DNA of 64,000 nucleotides from CAIRTM01 sp963723235 (GCA_963723235.1 CAVRPV010000011.1:124001-188000); one strand, 5' to 3'. Counted from the stretch's first letter, positions 45,364-56,757 are shown. Notes: generated by a model not told the origin, from the letters alone. Translations and numbers: made by a program.

Positions 45364-45427
45364 GCCTCCGCTTTCTGAGCCATTCCTTCCGGCATTGGGA
45401 TTCAAAGCAGTGCATAGGGGCAGGCCC

Positions 45428-48170
45428 CTACGAACTGACCGTTTTATTGTGTGTTGAATTCGTACTTTTTTTCGGGAGCGGGCTCAGCACGCGCACAAGG
45501 GCCTTTTCCAGTTCAACGATCAGGAAAACACACGCACCGGCAACAGCAGTCTCGAGCCAGTGCGCGGCTGACATGGGCCGCGAGCTGAACAGCACGTTCA
45601 TGAACGGGGCGTAGCGTGTAGAGTATCTGCAGGAGCGCCAGGCAGCCGATCGTGATCCAGGCGGCGCGGTTTGAAAACAGCGTGTCAAGCCGCAGGCTTG
45701 AATCGCTATGAAGCGGCTGTTGAACAGGTAGAACATCTGGGCCACCACGATCGTGTTGACCGCCAGTGTCCGTGCCAGCTCGATCGGCATGCCCCGGCCG
45801 GTTTCAAAAAGAAAGATCGCGATGGTTATCCCGCCGATCAGCAGCGACACAAAGCTGATATGCCAGGTGAAGAAGGCGCCCAGTATGGGAGCGTTCGGGG
45901 AGCGCGGGGGGCGGGTCATGACGCCGGGCTCTGGCGGCTCAAAGGCCAGGGCCAGCGCAAGCGTTACCGCGCATACCATGTTGACCCACAGTATCTGCAC
46001 CGGCAGGATCGGAAGCATGAATCCGAAAACAACCGCGGCCAGGATCACGAATGCCTCGGCCCCGTTGGTCGGAAGGATAAACAAAATGGCCTTGCGCAGA
46101 TTGTCATAGATGGTGCGGCCTTCCTCGACCGCGCGCTCAATCGTGGCGAAGTTGTCATCGGCCAGCACGATGTCGGCCGCCTCCTTGGTTGCCTCGGTGC
46201 CTTTGATGCCCATGGCTACGCCCACATCGGCGCGTTTAAGGGCGGGGGCGTCATTGATGCCGTCGCCGGTCATGGCAACGACCTCGCCTTCGGCCTGCAG
46301 GGCGGTAACCAGGCGCAGCTTGTGCTCGGGGCTGGTGCGCGCGAAAATATCATACTGCTGGACAATCCGCCGCAGTTCATCATCGGAGGCTTTTTCGAGG
46401 TCATGGCCGGAAATGGCGCCCGCCTCCGAGCCGATGCCCATCTCGCGGCCTATGGCAAGAGCGGTGCCGGCATGGTCGCCGGTGATCATTTTGACCCGTA
46501 TGCCTGCCTGACGGCACAGGGCGATTGCGCGGATCGCTTCGGGCCGTGGCGGGTCAATGATGCCGACCAGGCCCAGGAATGTCATGCTCTTCAGGTCGGG
46601 GGTGGCCAGCGTGTCAGGGTGCGTGCCGGCTTCGCGTGAGGCGGCCGCAAGCACCCGCAATCCCTGTGAGCTCAGTTCATCAATGGAGCGCTCCCAAAAA
46701 GCGCGATCAAGCTGTTCACGGGAGCCATCGGGCCCGATTTGTTGCGTGCAGCGCTCAAGCAGACGGTCGGGAGCGCCCTTGAGCAGGATGCGGCGCTGCC
46801 CTGAGGGCTCACTGACAAGAGCGGCCATGAATTTATTATGGGATTCGAACGGAATTACGGCTCAGGCGCCGGTATTCTTCAGTCATTGAAAGCGGCCTTG
46901 AGCGCGAGCGTGCGCAGCGCACCCTCGGTGGGCTCTCCCACCACTTTCCAGTGGCCGTCTTCCTCGACAACATGTGCGTCATTACATACGGCCATGACCT
47001 CAATGAGCCCAAGCAGATCAGTGCTTTCAGCGATGGTAACAGCGTGTCCCTCGCACATGATGGACCCGTGCGGCGCATATCCGGTTCCTTCGGCATCATA
47101 GCGCGCGCAGCGGGTTATCGACATGCCGGGCGGTCATCTCATTGCAGGTGAGCGTACCGGTTTTATCCGAACAGATAACCGTGACCGAGCCCAGGGTTTC
47201 GACCGCGTTGAGCCTGCGCGTTATCGCGCTGTGCTGCGCCATGCGCTGAACGCCAAGGGCCAGGGTGATGCTGAGCACCGCCGGAAGGCCCTCGGGGATA
47301 GCGGCCACGGCAAAGCCGATGGCAGCGAAGAAAAGCTCGGCAATGCCGCGGTCATGCACCAGGTACCCGGTTAAAAACATCAGGATTGCCAGGGCGACGA
47401 TACCGATTGAAAGTATTGTGCCGAAGCGCGTCATCTGGCGGGTAAGCGGTGTCGAGATCGTCTGTACCCCGGCGAGCATGGTGCTGATGCGCCCGATCTG
47501 GGTCGCCGAGCCCGTGCCGATAACCACCCCGATTGCGCGGCCGGCCGTAACCAGGGTGCCGGAAAACGCCATGCAGTACTGGTCGCCCGGCACGGCATCC
47601 CGCCCGACTGCCGCGGTATTTTTTTCAACCGGAACCGATTCGCCGGTCAGGGCCGATTCCTCGACGCACAGGCTGTGCACCTCAAACAGGCGCATGTCCG
47701 CGGGTACGCGGTCTCCCGAGCGCAGGCGCACGATATCGCCGGGAACGACATCCCCGGCATCAATATTCGTCCAGACAGTGTCGCGCAGAACATGCGCGCG
47801 CAGAGAGAGCATTTTGCGTATGCCTTCGAGCGCCTTTTCAGCCTTGCCTTCCTGAATAAAGCCGATAAAGGCGTTGATTATCACCACGCCCAGGATAACA
47901 CCCGTGTCAACCCAGTGGACCAGCAGGGCGGTTACGGCCGCGGCTGCGAGCAGCACATAGATAAGCGGGTCATTGAAATGCTTGAAAAACCGTTTGAGCA
48001 GTCCGGGGCCGGGAGGAGCGGGTAAAAGGTTGGGCCCGGTTGCGGTAAGGCGCCGGGCAGCTTCCTCAGCCGTGAGGCCGTCGGTACTGCTGTTCAGCTC
48101 TGAAATAACCGCGCTATATTCGCGGGCATGCGGCTCAGGGCAGTTAAAGGCGGCTTACGGTATGTGTCAT
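45428..48170 (-). CDS. P-type cation-transporting ATPase, type II (frameshifted)
   Basis: About 900 residues. The N-terminal cation-ATPase domain (SSTDGLTAEEAARRLTATGP) and first helices are followed by 'VEESALTGESVPVEKN' (actuator) and PEGLP in helix 4. The phosphorylation motif SDKTGTLTCNEM and hinge MTGDGINDAPALKRADVG come next, and then C-terminal helices. PEGLP and the layout point to the Ca2+/Mn2+ (SERCA/PMR1-like) subgroup; the transported ion is not proven. Breaks occur near 48150, 47100, 46850 and in the last helices (about 45700). The ATG at 48170 is the probable start. Confidence 0.88.
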
Positions 48171-48446
48171 GCGTGTATCCACTCCGGTTATTCAGGGTGT
48201 ACGGTTCAACGGCGGTTTCTTGGTTGATACTGATGAACGTAAATTTTTGTCTGTGATACGGCAGAACGCCCGCTTTCCATGGAAGAAGATTGCGGGTTCG
48301 GCGTCAATGGTATTGTATGTACTTTGCGTACATCTGGCAAGGCAAAAAGGCTTAAACATGGACGGATTGCGGGGATGTATAACGGTTCGTTGACAAACGA
48401 GAGTACCTGTGCTACCTGTTTTTTCTTTGCGTATGCGGAGGAAACC

Positions 48447-49019
48447 GTGGAGACACTGCGAACTTTTGTTGCTCTTGTGCTGCCTGATGATGCGCGGCGC
48501 GCGCTGGAGCGCGAGCAGCAGGATCTGGCCGGCCGGGTCAGCGGTGTTAAGTGGGCCAGTCCCCGTACGATTCATGTGACGCTTGTGTTTCTCGGTCCGA
48601 CTCCGGCTGCAGCCATTGCAAAGATCAGCACCGTGATGCGGGAGGTTGCGGCCTGTTGTGAGCCGATTACCATTACCCTGCAGGGTATCGGCGCGTTCCC
48701 CAGTACACGCAGTCCCAGGGTTATATGGGCCGGGATGCGGGACTGTGCCGCGTTGCTGGAAATGCAGCAGCAGCTTGCGGATGGTCTGGACGCGCTTGGC
48801 TTTCAAAAAGACAAAAAGCCGTTTAAGGCCCATGTAACGTTGGGACGCGTTCGTGACGGCAGCGCTCGCAGCGCTTTGAGCGCGCTGCTGGATGAGCGGC
48901 ACAATCAAAGCTTTGGCGAATTTCAGGCCGAGCGGCTGGCATTTGTGCACAGCGACCTGCAGCCGTCCGGCCCGGTATATACACTATTGGAAGAATCCAA
49001 ACTGTTACATCATAGATGA
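48447..49019 (+). CDS. thpR: RNA 2',3'-cyclic phosphodiesterase (2H family)
   Basis: A 190-residue protein with the two H-x-T motifs HVTLVFLG (about residue 41) and HVTLGRVRD (about 132), set in the LigT/ThpR fold. It opens 2',3'-cyclic phosphates on RNA. I choose the GTG at 48447, preceded by GGAGGAAACC; the ATG at 48279 gives a leader of 56 residues without similarity. It precedes recA by 13 bases and is probably cotranscribed. The gap 48171-48446 holds nothing else recognisable. Confidence 0.88.
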   Translation: METLRTFVALVLPDDARRALEREQQDLAGRVSGVKWASPRTIHVTLVFLGPTPAAAIAKISTVMREVAACCEPITITLQGIGAFPSTRSPRVIWAGMRDCAALLEMQQQLADGLDALGFQKDKKPFKAHVTLGRVRDGSARSALSALLDERHNQSFGEFQAERLAFVHSDLQPSGPVYTLLEESKLLHHR

Positions 49020-49032
49020 AGGAGACTTGAGC

Positions 49033-50083
49033 ATGGCAAACGATGATAACCGGCAGCGCGCACTTGATATGGCGGTGAGCCAGATAGAAAAACAGTTCGG
49101 CAAGGGGTCCATCATGCGCCTGGGTGAGGAAGGCGCACTGGTGAATGATGTTCCGGTTATTCCGACCGGGTCGCTCAGCCTTGATATGGCCCTGGGCACT
49201 AGGCGGCATTCCGCGCGGCCGGGTGATTGAAATTTACGGTCCGGAATCCTCCGGGAAAACAACCCTGGCTCTGCATGTCGTCGCCGAGGCACAGCGCATG
49301 GGCGGATCAGCCGCATTTATCGATGCCGAGCATGCCCTGGATGTGACCTATGCCCGTAAGCTTGGCGTGAAGACCGACGAGCTGCTGATCAGCCAGCCTG
49401 ACAGCGGCGAGCAGGCCCTTGAGATCTGCGAGGTGCTGGTGCGCAGCGGCGCGCTGGACGTGCTGGTCATTGATTCGGTCGCGGCCCTGGTGCCCAAGGC
49501 CGAAATCGAAGGCGATATGGGGGATTCGCACATGGGCCTGCAGGCCCGGCTGATGTCGCAGGCCCTGCGCAAGCTCACCGGTTCGATCAACCGCTCACGC
49601 ACCGCTGTTATTTTCATCAACCAGATCCGCATGAAAATCGGCGTCATGTTCGGCAACCCTGAAACTACCACCGGCGGCAATGCACTGAAGTTTTACGCTA
49701 CCATGCGCATGGATATCCGCAGGATCGGCGCGATCAAGGAAGGCGATCAGGTTAAAGGCAATCGCACGCGGGTCAAGATTGTGAAGAACAAAATGGCGCC
49801 CCCGTTCCGCGAGGTTGAGTTCGATATCATGTTCGGCGAGGGTATTTCGCGCGAAGGCGATTTGCTTGATCTGGGGGTTGAAAACGGCGTAATTGAAAAA
49901 AGCGGCGCCTGGTTTTCTTATAAAAAGGACCGTTTAGGGCAGGGCCGCGAAAATGTGAAAACATTTCTGCGGGAGAATGCCGATATGTGCACTGAGATTG
50001 AGCGCGTGATTCGTGAAAAAGCCGGATTTCTGAAGACCGCTCCTGTGAAACCGGGCAGCGAAGCTGATGCGAGCGGAGCGTAA
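49033..50083 (+). CDS. recA: Recombinase RecA (one frameshift)
   Basis: MANDDNRQRALDMAVSQIEK and 'FGKGSIMRLGEE' open the protein. One extra A near 49201 (in GGCACTAGGCGG) shifts the frame before 'GGIPRGRVIEIYGPESSGKT' (Walker A). 'GEQALEICEVLVRSGALDVL', 'VIDSVAALVPKAEIEGDMGD' and 'INQIRMKIGVMFGNPETTTG' follow. Without the extra base it is a complete protein of about 350 residues. RecA is essential for recombination and SOS induction, so the insertion is more likely a sequence error than a true null. GGAGACTTGAGC precedes the ATG. recX overlaps its end. Confidence 0.96.
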
Positions 50084-50570
50084 AGAGCCTGATATACGGT
50101 CCGTGCTGGCTGCAGCATACGCGATGCTGGCCCGCAGTCCGCACAGCCGCGCGCAGGTGCTCGCAAAACTGGAGAGCAAGGGTTTTGCGGGCGAGCTGAT
50201 CGAGGACTGTGTGAAGCGCCTTGACGAGCTCGGGTATCTTGATGACGCTCAGATTGCCCGGCGCTGGGCCCAGGTGATGCTGCGCGAGCGCTGCTGGGGG
50301 ATATTGAAGGCCGAGCAGCAGCTGCAGCAGCGCGGCATCGAGCGCGACCTTGCCCGGCAGGTTCTGGCTGAAGCTCAGCAGGCATTTCCGCAGATAGACG
50401 GCGCCCGGAAGGCTGTGGCCGGGCGTTTCAGTGACCGGACAGCGGATATACCGCTCGCCAAGGTTGTTAATTTCCTGCGCTCGCGCGGTTTCAGCAGCGA
50501 GGTGGTGTATCCGGCAGCGCGGGAGTGGGAGAAGAACAAAACCGGGCATGAGCCTGATATCGAAGAATAG
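50067..50570 (+). CDS. recX: Regulatory protein RecX
   Basis: A 167-residue intact protein made of three-helix repeats. 'AAYAMLARSPHSRAQVLAKL', 'DELGYLDDAQIARRWAQVML' and 'AEQQLQQRGIERDLARQVL' match RecX, which binds RecA filaments and limits their growth. The ATG lies inside the recA end (17-base overlap), so translation is probably coupled. The stop codon overlaps the first base pairs of a dispersed repeat. Confidence 0.92.
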   Translation: MRAERKEPDIRSVLAAAYAMLARSPHSRAQVLAKLESKGFAGELIEDCVKRLDELGYLDDAQIARRWAQVMLRERCWGILKAEQQLQQRGIERDLARQVLAEAQQAFPQIDGARKAVAGRFSDRTADIPLAKVVNFLRSRGFSSEVVYPAAREWEKNKTGHEPDIEE

Positions 50571-50690
50571 GCTGTTGAAAAACGCACATCTGCTGCGTTG
50601 CGCGCATCATTCGTCTCTGCGGCGTACAAAAAGTACGCCTCATTCCTCATGATATCGCGCGCCTTGCATCTGCGCATTTTTGAACAGCCT
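50569..50690 (+). repeat. Dispersed AGGCTGTT-type repeat (122 bp)
   Basis: AGGCTGTTGAAAAA (50569-50582) and TTTTTGAACAGCCT (50677-50690), with core 'GCGGCGTACAAAAAGTACGC'. It separates recX from alaS. Confidence 0.85.
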
Positions 50691-50786
50691 GTATGTGAAG
50701 ATATTTTTAACGTCGGGTAAAACGCGCCGGCAACTGCAAAAAAGTTTAATGGTGCGCACGGCACACCCTACGCTCTTCATAACAAT

Positions 50787-50817
50787 GTAGGCCGGACTGA
50801 GCGTCAGCGTGTCCGGC
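50787..50817 (+). repeat. Single GTAG-REP
   Basis: GTAGGCCGGACTGAGCGTC followed by AGCGTGTCCGGC, a short one-palindrome copy upstream of alaS. Confidence 0.7.
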
Positions 50818-50855
50818 AAGTGAATGAATAACCATCCACAGGAATGAAGAAGACA

Positions 50856-53503
50856 ATGAAAACAGCAGCTGAAATCAGGGCAGCGTTTCTGGATTTTTTT
50901 GAGCAGCAGGGCCACACCATTGTGAAAAGCTCACCGGTTGTCCCGCAGAATGATCCAACGCTGATGTTCACCAACGCCGGCATGAACCAGTTCAAGGATG
51001 TTTTTCTGGGTGAGGAAAAGCGTGCCTACAGCCGGGCCGACTTCGGTTCAGAAATGCGTCCGCGCAGGCGGCAAGCATAATGATCTTGAAAATGTCGGCC
51101 GCACGGCGCGGCATCATACGTTTTTTGAAATGCTGGGGAACTTTTCCTTCGGTGATTATTTTAAGAAGGAAGCCATTGCCTATGCCTGGGAATTTATCAC
51201 CGTTTAGCTCGGCATTGATCCTGCACCGGCTGTGGGTGACCGTGTACGAGGAGGATGACGAGGCCTTTGGTCTGTGGAAACAGATGCCGGGCCTGCTGCC
51301 GGGCCGGATTCTGCGTCTGGGCGAGAAGGATAATTTCTGGTCCATGGGTGATACCGGGCCCTGCGGCCCGTGTTCCGAAATTCTATATCGACCAGGGTGA
51401 GCAGCTCGGCTGCGGCCGGCCGGATTGCGCCGTTGGCTGCGACTGCGACCGTTATCTTGAGCTGTGGAACCTTGTCTTCATGCAGTATAACCGGGATGCG
51501 GACGGGCGCTCACGCCCCTGCCCAAACCCAGCATTGACACCGGCATGGGACTTGAGCGCGTGGCCGCGGTTCTGCAGCAGGTGCCGAGCAATTACGACAG
51601 TGATCTGTTTCAGCCCTTGATTTGTGCAATCGAAGCCATCAGCAAAAAGTCCTACGGGAGCAGTGTTGATCACGATGTGTCAATCCGGGTGATAGCCGAT
51701 CACACGCGCGCAGCCGCGTTTCTGATTGCCGACGGGGTGCTGCCTTCCAACGAGGGGCGCGGCTATGTGCTGCGGCGCATTATGCGGCGCGCCATGCGCC
51801 ACGGCAAACTGCTCGATATCAATAAACCCTTTCTGCACAAAACCGTGGCAGTGGTGGCCGAGCAGATGCGCGACGTGTATCCGGAAGTTCTGCGCTCAAT
51901 TGATTTTATCGCCAAGGCGGTGCTCAACGAGGAGCAGGCCTTCTCAACAACGCTTGAATCGGGCTTGCGGATTCTCTCCGATGAAATGGCGTCTCTGAAA
52001 GCAGGCGGCGCACAGCTCATCCCCGGGGATACTGTTTTTAAGCTCTATGACACCTATGGATTCCCGGTTGACCTGACCCGCGACATTGCAGCCGAGCAGG
52101 GCCTTGACATTGACACGCAGGGTTTTGAGGCTGCCATGCAGGCGCAGAAGAAGCGCGCCCGGCAGGCCTGGAAAGGGTCCGGGGATGAAGCCGTGACAGG
52201 CGTGTATCGCGAACTTGAGCAGCAGAGACTGCACGGTGCATTCATGGGCTACGCGACCTGTGATCTGAAAACCCAGATCGTTAAGGTGCTGTGTGACGGG
52301 CAGGAAGTTGATGCTGCCGGTCCGGGCGAGCGTTGTGCATTTAATCTCGGCTGAAACGCCGTTTTACGGTGAATCCGGAGGGCAGGTCGGCGACGCGGGT
52401 GAGATCATTGGCGTTGATTTCCGGGTGAAAATCATTGATACGATCAAGCCGGCCGGTGATTTGATCGTGCACGTGGGTGAGGTTGTGCACGGTACGCTCA
52501 GGACCGGCGTTGAAGCGCTCTTCGAGGTAGATTCGGCCCGGCGGCAGGCCATAGCCTGCAATCACACGGCCACGCATATTCTGCAAGCCGTGCTGCGGGA
52601 AAGCCTGGGCACGCATGTCAAGCAGGCAGGCTCTCTGGTAACGCCCCAGAGGCTGCGCTTTGATTTTACGCATTTTGAGGCTGTGGCTGAAGAGCAGCTG
52701 CGCGATATTGAACAGAAGGTCAACGAGTGCATCCGGCGCAACGCAGCCGTGACGCACTGAGCAGATGTCGCAGGATGAGGCGATTCAACCGCGGCGCAAC
52801 GGCCCTGTTCGGTGAAAAGTACGCCGAGCAGGTGCGGGTGGTCAGTCTTGATGATTTCAGCATGGAGCTGTGCGGCGGAACGCATGTCCGGTTTGCGGGA
52901 GAAATCGGGCTGTTCAAGATTGTGAGCGAAAGCGCGGTCGCAGCCGGAGTGCGCCGGATTGAAGCGGTGAGCGGGGCGGGTGCCTGTGAGTACGTGGCAG
53001 CACAGGAGCAGCAGTTGCGCACGGTTGCAGATCTGCTGAAAACCGACCGGGGTGCTGTTGTCGAGAGGGTTGAGCGCCTGATGGAGCACAATCGTCAGCT
53101 TGAACGCGAGATTGAAGCGCTGAAAAGTCGCATGATTGCCGGGCAGGCCGCGAGCATTTTGGACGGCGTGCGCGAAATAGGCGGGGTGAGGGTGCTCTGC
53201 GCGATCGTGGATGAAAGTGATCCCAAGGCGCTGCGCTCGTATGGCGACAACACGCGCGAGCGGCTTGGCAGCGGCATTGTCCTGATCGGCGCGAAAACCG
53301 CTGACGGCGTGCAGCTCATCTGTATGGTAACCCCTGATCTGACGGAGAAGTTTTCAGCCGGAGCGATTATCAAACAGATTGCGCCGATTGTGGACGGGCG
53401 CGGCGGCGGCAAGGCTGAAATGGCCCAGGCCGGCGGTAAAAACGCTGAACGGCTGCAGGAAGCACTTGATGCGGCGCTCGTGCTTATTGAAAAGACACCA
53501 TAG
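50856..53503 (+). CDS. alaS: Alanyl-tRNA synthetase (several frameshifts)
   Basis: MKTAAEIRAAFLDFFEQQGH and 'SSPVVPQNDPTLMFTNAGMN' are the class II catalytic start. 'GGKHNDLENVG', 'MGDTGPCGPCSEI' and 'MGLERVAAVLQQV' follow. The editing domain has 'CNHTATHILQAVLRESLG' (HxxxH) and, after another break, 'MELCGGTHVRFAGEIG'; then a DHHA1 domain with 'GGGKAEMAQAGGK'. About six breaks occur, near 51045, 51207-51235 (with a TAG in place of a sense codon), 51380, 51510, 52330 and 52760. Overall length (about 880 residues) and motif order are complete. The recA-recX-alaS order is common in proteobacteria. Confidence 0.95.
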
Positions 53504-53560
53504 ACAGGGTACAGAGCCGGGGTGCAACCGGATACTGTAAGACTGCATGGAGGGGCGGGC

Positions 53561-54104
53561 ATGGATCCACAGGTTCCAATTCCAGTTGAACATATTGAAC
53601 ATAAAATTTATTGCATTCGCGGGCAAAAGGTCATGCTCGACCGTGATCTTGCGCAACTCTATGGATAGACAAAGGCGTCTGAAGCAAGCCGTTAAAAGGC
53701 ACCGCGTAAGGATTTCCGGATGATTTCATGTTCATGTTGTCTCTTTCGGAGTATGCTATTGGACGTCGCACTTTGTGATCTCCAAAAGTGATAAGAGGGG
53801 TTGACGTAATGTCCCATGGCTTTTACCGAACAGGGCGTTGCAATGGCCGTTGACATACTCAGTAGCGATCGCGCTGTTGCAGATAAGTGTACAGATCGTG
53901 CGGGCATTTATTCGTTTGCGGCGGAAGTTGCTTGACAGCAAAGAACTGCGGCGAGAGCATGACGAATTGAAACGCCAGACCAATGACCGCTTTCAGGTTG
54001 TTTTTGAAACGCTGGATTATTTGCTGGCCGTTGAAGTGCAACCGAAACGCAAAATCGGATTCGCGGCCAAAGAGAAACGCGCAGCGTATGCGGTGAAGCC
54101 GTAG
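53561..54104 (+). pseudogene. ORF6N-domain protein remnant
   Basis: 'MDPQVPIPVEHIEHKIYCIR' and 'GQKVMLDRDLAQLYG' are the opening of the ORF6N domain, found in phage antirepressor-like proteins. A stop follows; other frames give PDDFMF and 'AFTEQGVAM' pieces. A C-terminal helical part ('IVRAFIRLRRKLLDSKELRR', 'NDRFQVVFETLDYLLAVE') ends at 54104. At least three changes disrupt it. It is probably a leftover of phage or mobile DNA next to alaS. Confidence 0.75.
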
Positions 54105-54118
54105 ACTCGATACCAATT

Positions 54119-54653
54119 TTAATCCACTTCACATTTTCCAGGAATGATTTTCAGGGTAAAGCGCAGGTAGGTGCCGAGCAGAACGGTTCGGTTCTGCTGC
54201 GGAAGGGATGCGTACATATTGATCATGCTGGGAGCATTGCTGCCCAGCAGCAGTGTCAGGGGTTCAGCGTCGTCGCGCGTATATACCTGCAGGCTGAACG
54301 CGGGAGGGTCGAGACCGTAGAGCGTCTGGTCTTTACTTGGTTCAAGCTCATCAATCATAACCGCTCCGGCAATTGCGTCGAGCAGGCTGTCAATAAGATC
54401 AGCGGATGCGCGCGCACCGGAGGGTTCAACCACCAGCATCTCTCCGTTTTGCCGCGCAAGGCGCACGGTTTTTTTTCTGTCGCTTACAACCACGCCGTTT
54501 ATGTCGTCTGATTTCCAGATGAAAAACGCTCTCGTATGTTTCAGCAGGCAGAACAGCCTTAGTCTGCGGCGCATTCGTTCTTTCAAAGAGCAGCACATAG
54601 GCAAGCAGTGCGCAGAACAGCAGAGACCAGAAGGCAAGGCGTTTGAGGTTCAT
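54119..54653 (-). CDS. DUF4340-type protein of the Gld-like ABC operon (frameshifted)
   Basis: The protein starts MNLKRLAFWSLLFCALLAYV (membrane anchor). It continues with 'FIWKSDDINGVVVSDRKKTV', 'NGEMLVVEPSGARASADLID' and 'LYGLDPPAFSLQVYTRDDAE', ending LLGTYLRFTLKIIPGKCEVD. A break near 54525 separates the two parts. DUF4340 proteins usually stand beside GldG-like genes. The ATG at 54653 overlaps the stop of the upstream gene (ATGA), showing coupling. It is shorter than many family members. Confidence 0.8.
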
Positions 54654-56023
54654 GCGCGCCGGCGCCTCCACCAGACAATAGCCAGGCCGCACAGCAGTAC
54701 AAGCGCGGGCTGCACGACTACGCACAGCCAGTATATGATCTGCCCCTGTTGCCTGGTCATAAAATACATATCAGGTGTTGCTGTAGAGGTTCCGCGAGAT
54801 AAGAGCAGGTCATGCTGTTCAGAGAGCCAGTTGATCGTATTAAGGAAGAAATCCTTGTTGCCGACAACGCCGAAATAGGGATCAGCGGCAAAATTTGAGT
54901 TTCCCATAACAACAAGGTATCCGCCTGGCGCATCAATATTCTGCGGGGGCAGTTCGGAAATGACTGCGACCGGCACCGGACCGGCCATGTCCGGGCCCGG
55001 GTCGAACTGCATGGACCCGTCGCGCACGCTTTGCGTGTTGCGTTCGGCCCAGCTGTCAGGGCCGGATACGGCCAGCACGGTTTGGGTTATCTCGTCTGCG
55101 CTTTGCGCACGGGGCAGAATTGAGCGGCAGTAGGGGAATACAACGTTTTTATTCGTGGAACTCGCAATCGGGTGGCGCTCATCCGGGGTGATGAGCGGTG
55201 TTAAAACATCAAAGCCCATCAGCTTGCTGCGCGTATCAATGATATAGTCGCGCTGCAGCTCAATCGCGTATTTTTCCAGCAGGAACTGCTCAACGCGGGG
55301 CAGGGGGAACGAGTCAGCGAGCATAAGGACCCGGCCGCCCTGCCGGAGATAGCGATCTATCATTTCAAGTTCATGTGCCAGGTAATCCTCCTGCGGTCCG
55401 GCAATGATCAGGATAAGCGTGTCGTCCGGAACCTGGGGCGCGTTCATCAACACCAGCGGTTCCACGCGGTAGTTTTCAAGCTGAAGTGCCTGCCGAACCT
55501 GGTTGAAACTGTTGACCGGTTCAGTCGCATCAAGGCTTTTTTCGCCGTGGCCGCTCACGAAGCGCACAATTTTTTTATTTTTTTCAGTCAGCCGTATCAG
55601 GGCCGTGACCAGATTATCCTCGCTGAAATACTTCAGGCGTTCGCGCCTGCCCTGGTACTCGATAATAGCGGCCCCGTAATTCGTGACGTCAAAGCTTGCC
55701 GCGCGTGCAGGGTTCTTATCCAGATCAATAAACTGAAACGTCAGCTGGCCGGATGCGCGCTGCAGTAAATCCAGCAAATCCTGAAATTGCTGCAGTTCGT
55801 CGCGTTTGTGGAAAATAGTGATGTGGAGGGGTTCGCTCAGCGTGTTAAGCACGCGCCCGGTCAGGGTGGACAGGGTATAGGCTTTTGAGGGCGTCAGGTC
55901 AAAGCGGACCTTGTGACGGTAGCTGATATAGTTTGCAAGCCCCAGACTGCCTGCCACCAAAGTGATCAGCAGCACCAGCTCAAACACATACAGGTATTTT
56001 CGGGCAAAGGCGGGTTTGTTCAT
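54650..56023 (-). CDS. GldG-like ABC transporter auxiliary protein
   Basis: A 457-residue intact protein with an N-terminal membrane helix, a GldG-type domain and a C-terminal helix followed by WWRRRRA. Landmarks are 'YISYRHKVRFDLTPSKAYTL', 'FQFIDLDKNPARAASFDVTN' and 'LILIIAGPQEDYLAHELEMI', then 'YLRQGGRVLMLADSFPLPRV'. Such proteins stand in the periplasm as partners of an ABC exporter; in Bacteroidetes they serve gliding, elsewhere their role is not clear. The ATG at 56023 overlaps the permease stop as ATGA, with GAGAGG before it. Confidence 0.88.
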   Translation of the reverse strand: MNKPAFARKYLYVFELVLLITLVAGSLGLANYISYRHKVRFDLTPSKAYTLSTLTGRVLNTLSEPLHITIFHKRDELQQFQDLLDLLQRASGQLTFQFIDLDKNPARAASFDVTNYGAAIIEYQGRRERLKYFSEDNLVTALIRLTEKNKKIVRFVSGHGEKSLDATEPVNSFNQVRQALQLENYRVEPLVLMNAPQVPDDTLILIIAGPQEDYLAHELEMIDRYLRQGGRVLMLADSFPLPRVEQFLLEKYAIELQRDYIIDTRSKLMGFDVLTPLITPDERHPIASSTNKNVVFPYCRSILPRAQSADEITQTVLAVSGPDSWAERNTQSVRDGSMQFDPGPDMAGPVPVAVISELPPQNIDAPGGYLVVMGNSNFAADPYFGVVGNKDFFLNTINWLSEQHDLLLSRGTSTATPDMYFMTRQQGQIIYWLCVVVQPALVLLCGLAIVWWRRRRA

Positions 56024-56757
56024 TTGCCTCTCCACGTGCGCGCTGCCAAAGAACAGCGCGTGAGAAAGAGGAAGAAAAACACCAGGCTCAGATAGTAGAT
56101 AACCGAGTCAGAGTCGACGACGCCCTTGATGAAGTTGAGGAAATGTTCAGACAGCGAGACCTGATGTAAAACAGCGATTGTCTGTTGGCCGGCAATGCCC
56201 TCGTTCCAGTCAAGGTTCCACATGGTCAGCAGCACGGCAATCGTCACGATAGAGGCCACGATCTGATTTTCGGTCAATGAGGAGACAAACGTGCCGCAGG
56301 CAATACAGGCCGCGCCCAGCAGGAACAGGCCAAGGTAGCATGCAAACAGGGGGCCCGGTTCAACGCCGAAATATACTGCGATCAGGGCCGGGTACAGCAG
56401 GGTCAGTCCCAGCATCAGCATATATACCAGCAGGCAGGCAATATATTTCCCGAGGATGATATCATTGTCGCGCAGGGGAGCCGTGAACAGAAGCTCAATC
56501 GTGCCCATCTTTTTTTCTTCGGCAAACAGGCGCATGGTGAGCAGCGGGATCAGGGTCAGCGGCGCGAATCTCAGGTAATGAAACGTGTACTGCCACAGCC
56601 CGACTTTCAGATCAGAGCCCACGAAGGTGAGAAACATCACCAGGTAGGTATAAAAGGAATAGCCGGCCACGATCAGGAACATGGCGATGACCACGTAGGC
56701 GATCAGGGAGGAAAAGTGCGACCGCAGCTCTTTTTTGAGAATGCTCAGCATGTTCAT
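56020..56757 (-). CDS. ABC-2-type permease, GldF-like
   Basis: A 245-residue intact protein with six membrane helices. 'KELRSHFSSLIAYVVIAMFL' and 'LTMRLFAEEKKMGTIELLFT' (the E-x-x-x-G-T-x-E-x-L motif) are typical of GldF/NosY-like permeases. The ATG at 56757 overlaps the stop of the ATPase frame (corrected). Together with the ATPase it forms the membrane core of the exporter. Confidence 0.9.
   Translation of the reverse strand: MNMLSILKKELRSHFSSLIAYVVIAMFLIVAGYSFYTYLVMFLTFVGSDLKVGLWQYTFHYLRFAPLTLIPLLTMRLFAEEKKMGTIELLFTAPLRDNDIILGKYIACLLVYMLMLGLTLLYPALIAVYFGVEPGPLFACYLGLFLLGAACIACGTFVSSLTENQIVASIVTIAVLLTMWNLDWNEGIAGQQTIAVLHQVSLSEHFLNFIKGVVDSDSVIYYLSLVFFFLFLTRCSLAARTWRGK

Noticed and set aside
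45671..46639. A 322-codon plus-strand frame opposite the P-type ATPase
   Set aside because: It overlaps the DKTGTLT-type ATPase, whose motifs are unmistakable; the antisense product has none.
53561..54104. A functional antirepressor of a prophage
   Set aside because: The gene is broken in several places and no other phage genes are near, so only a remnant is supported.
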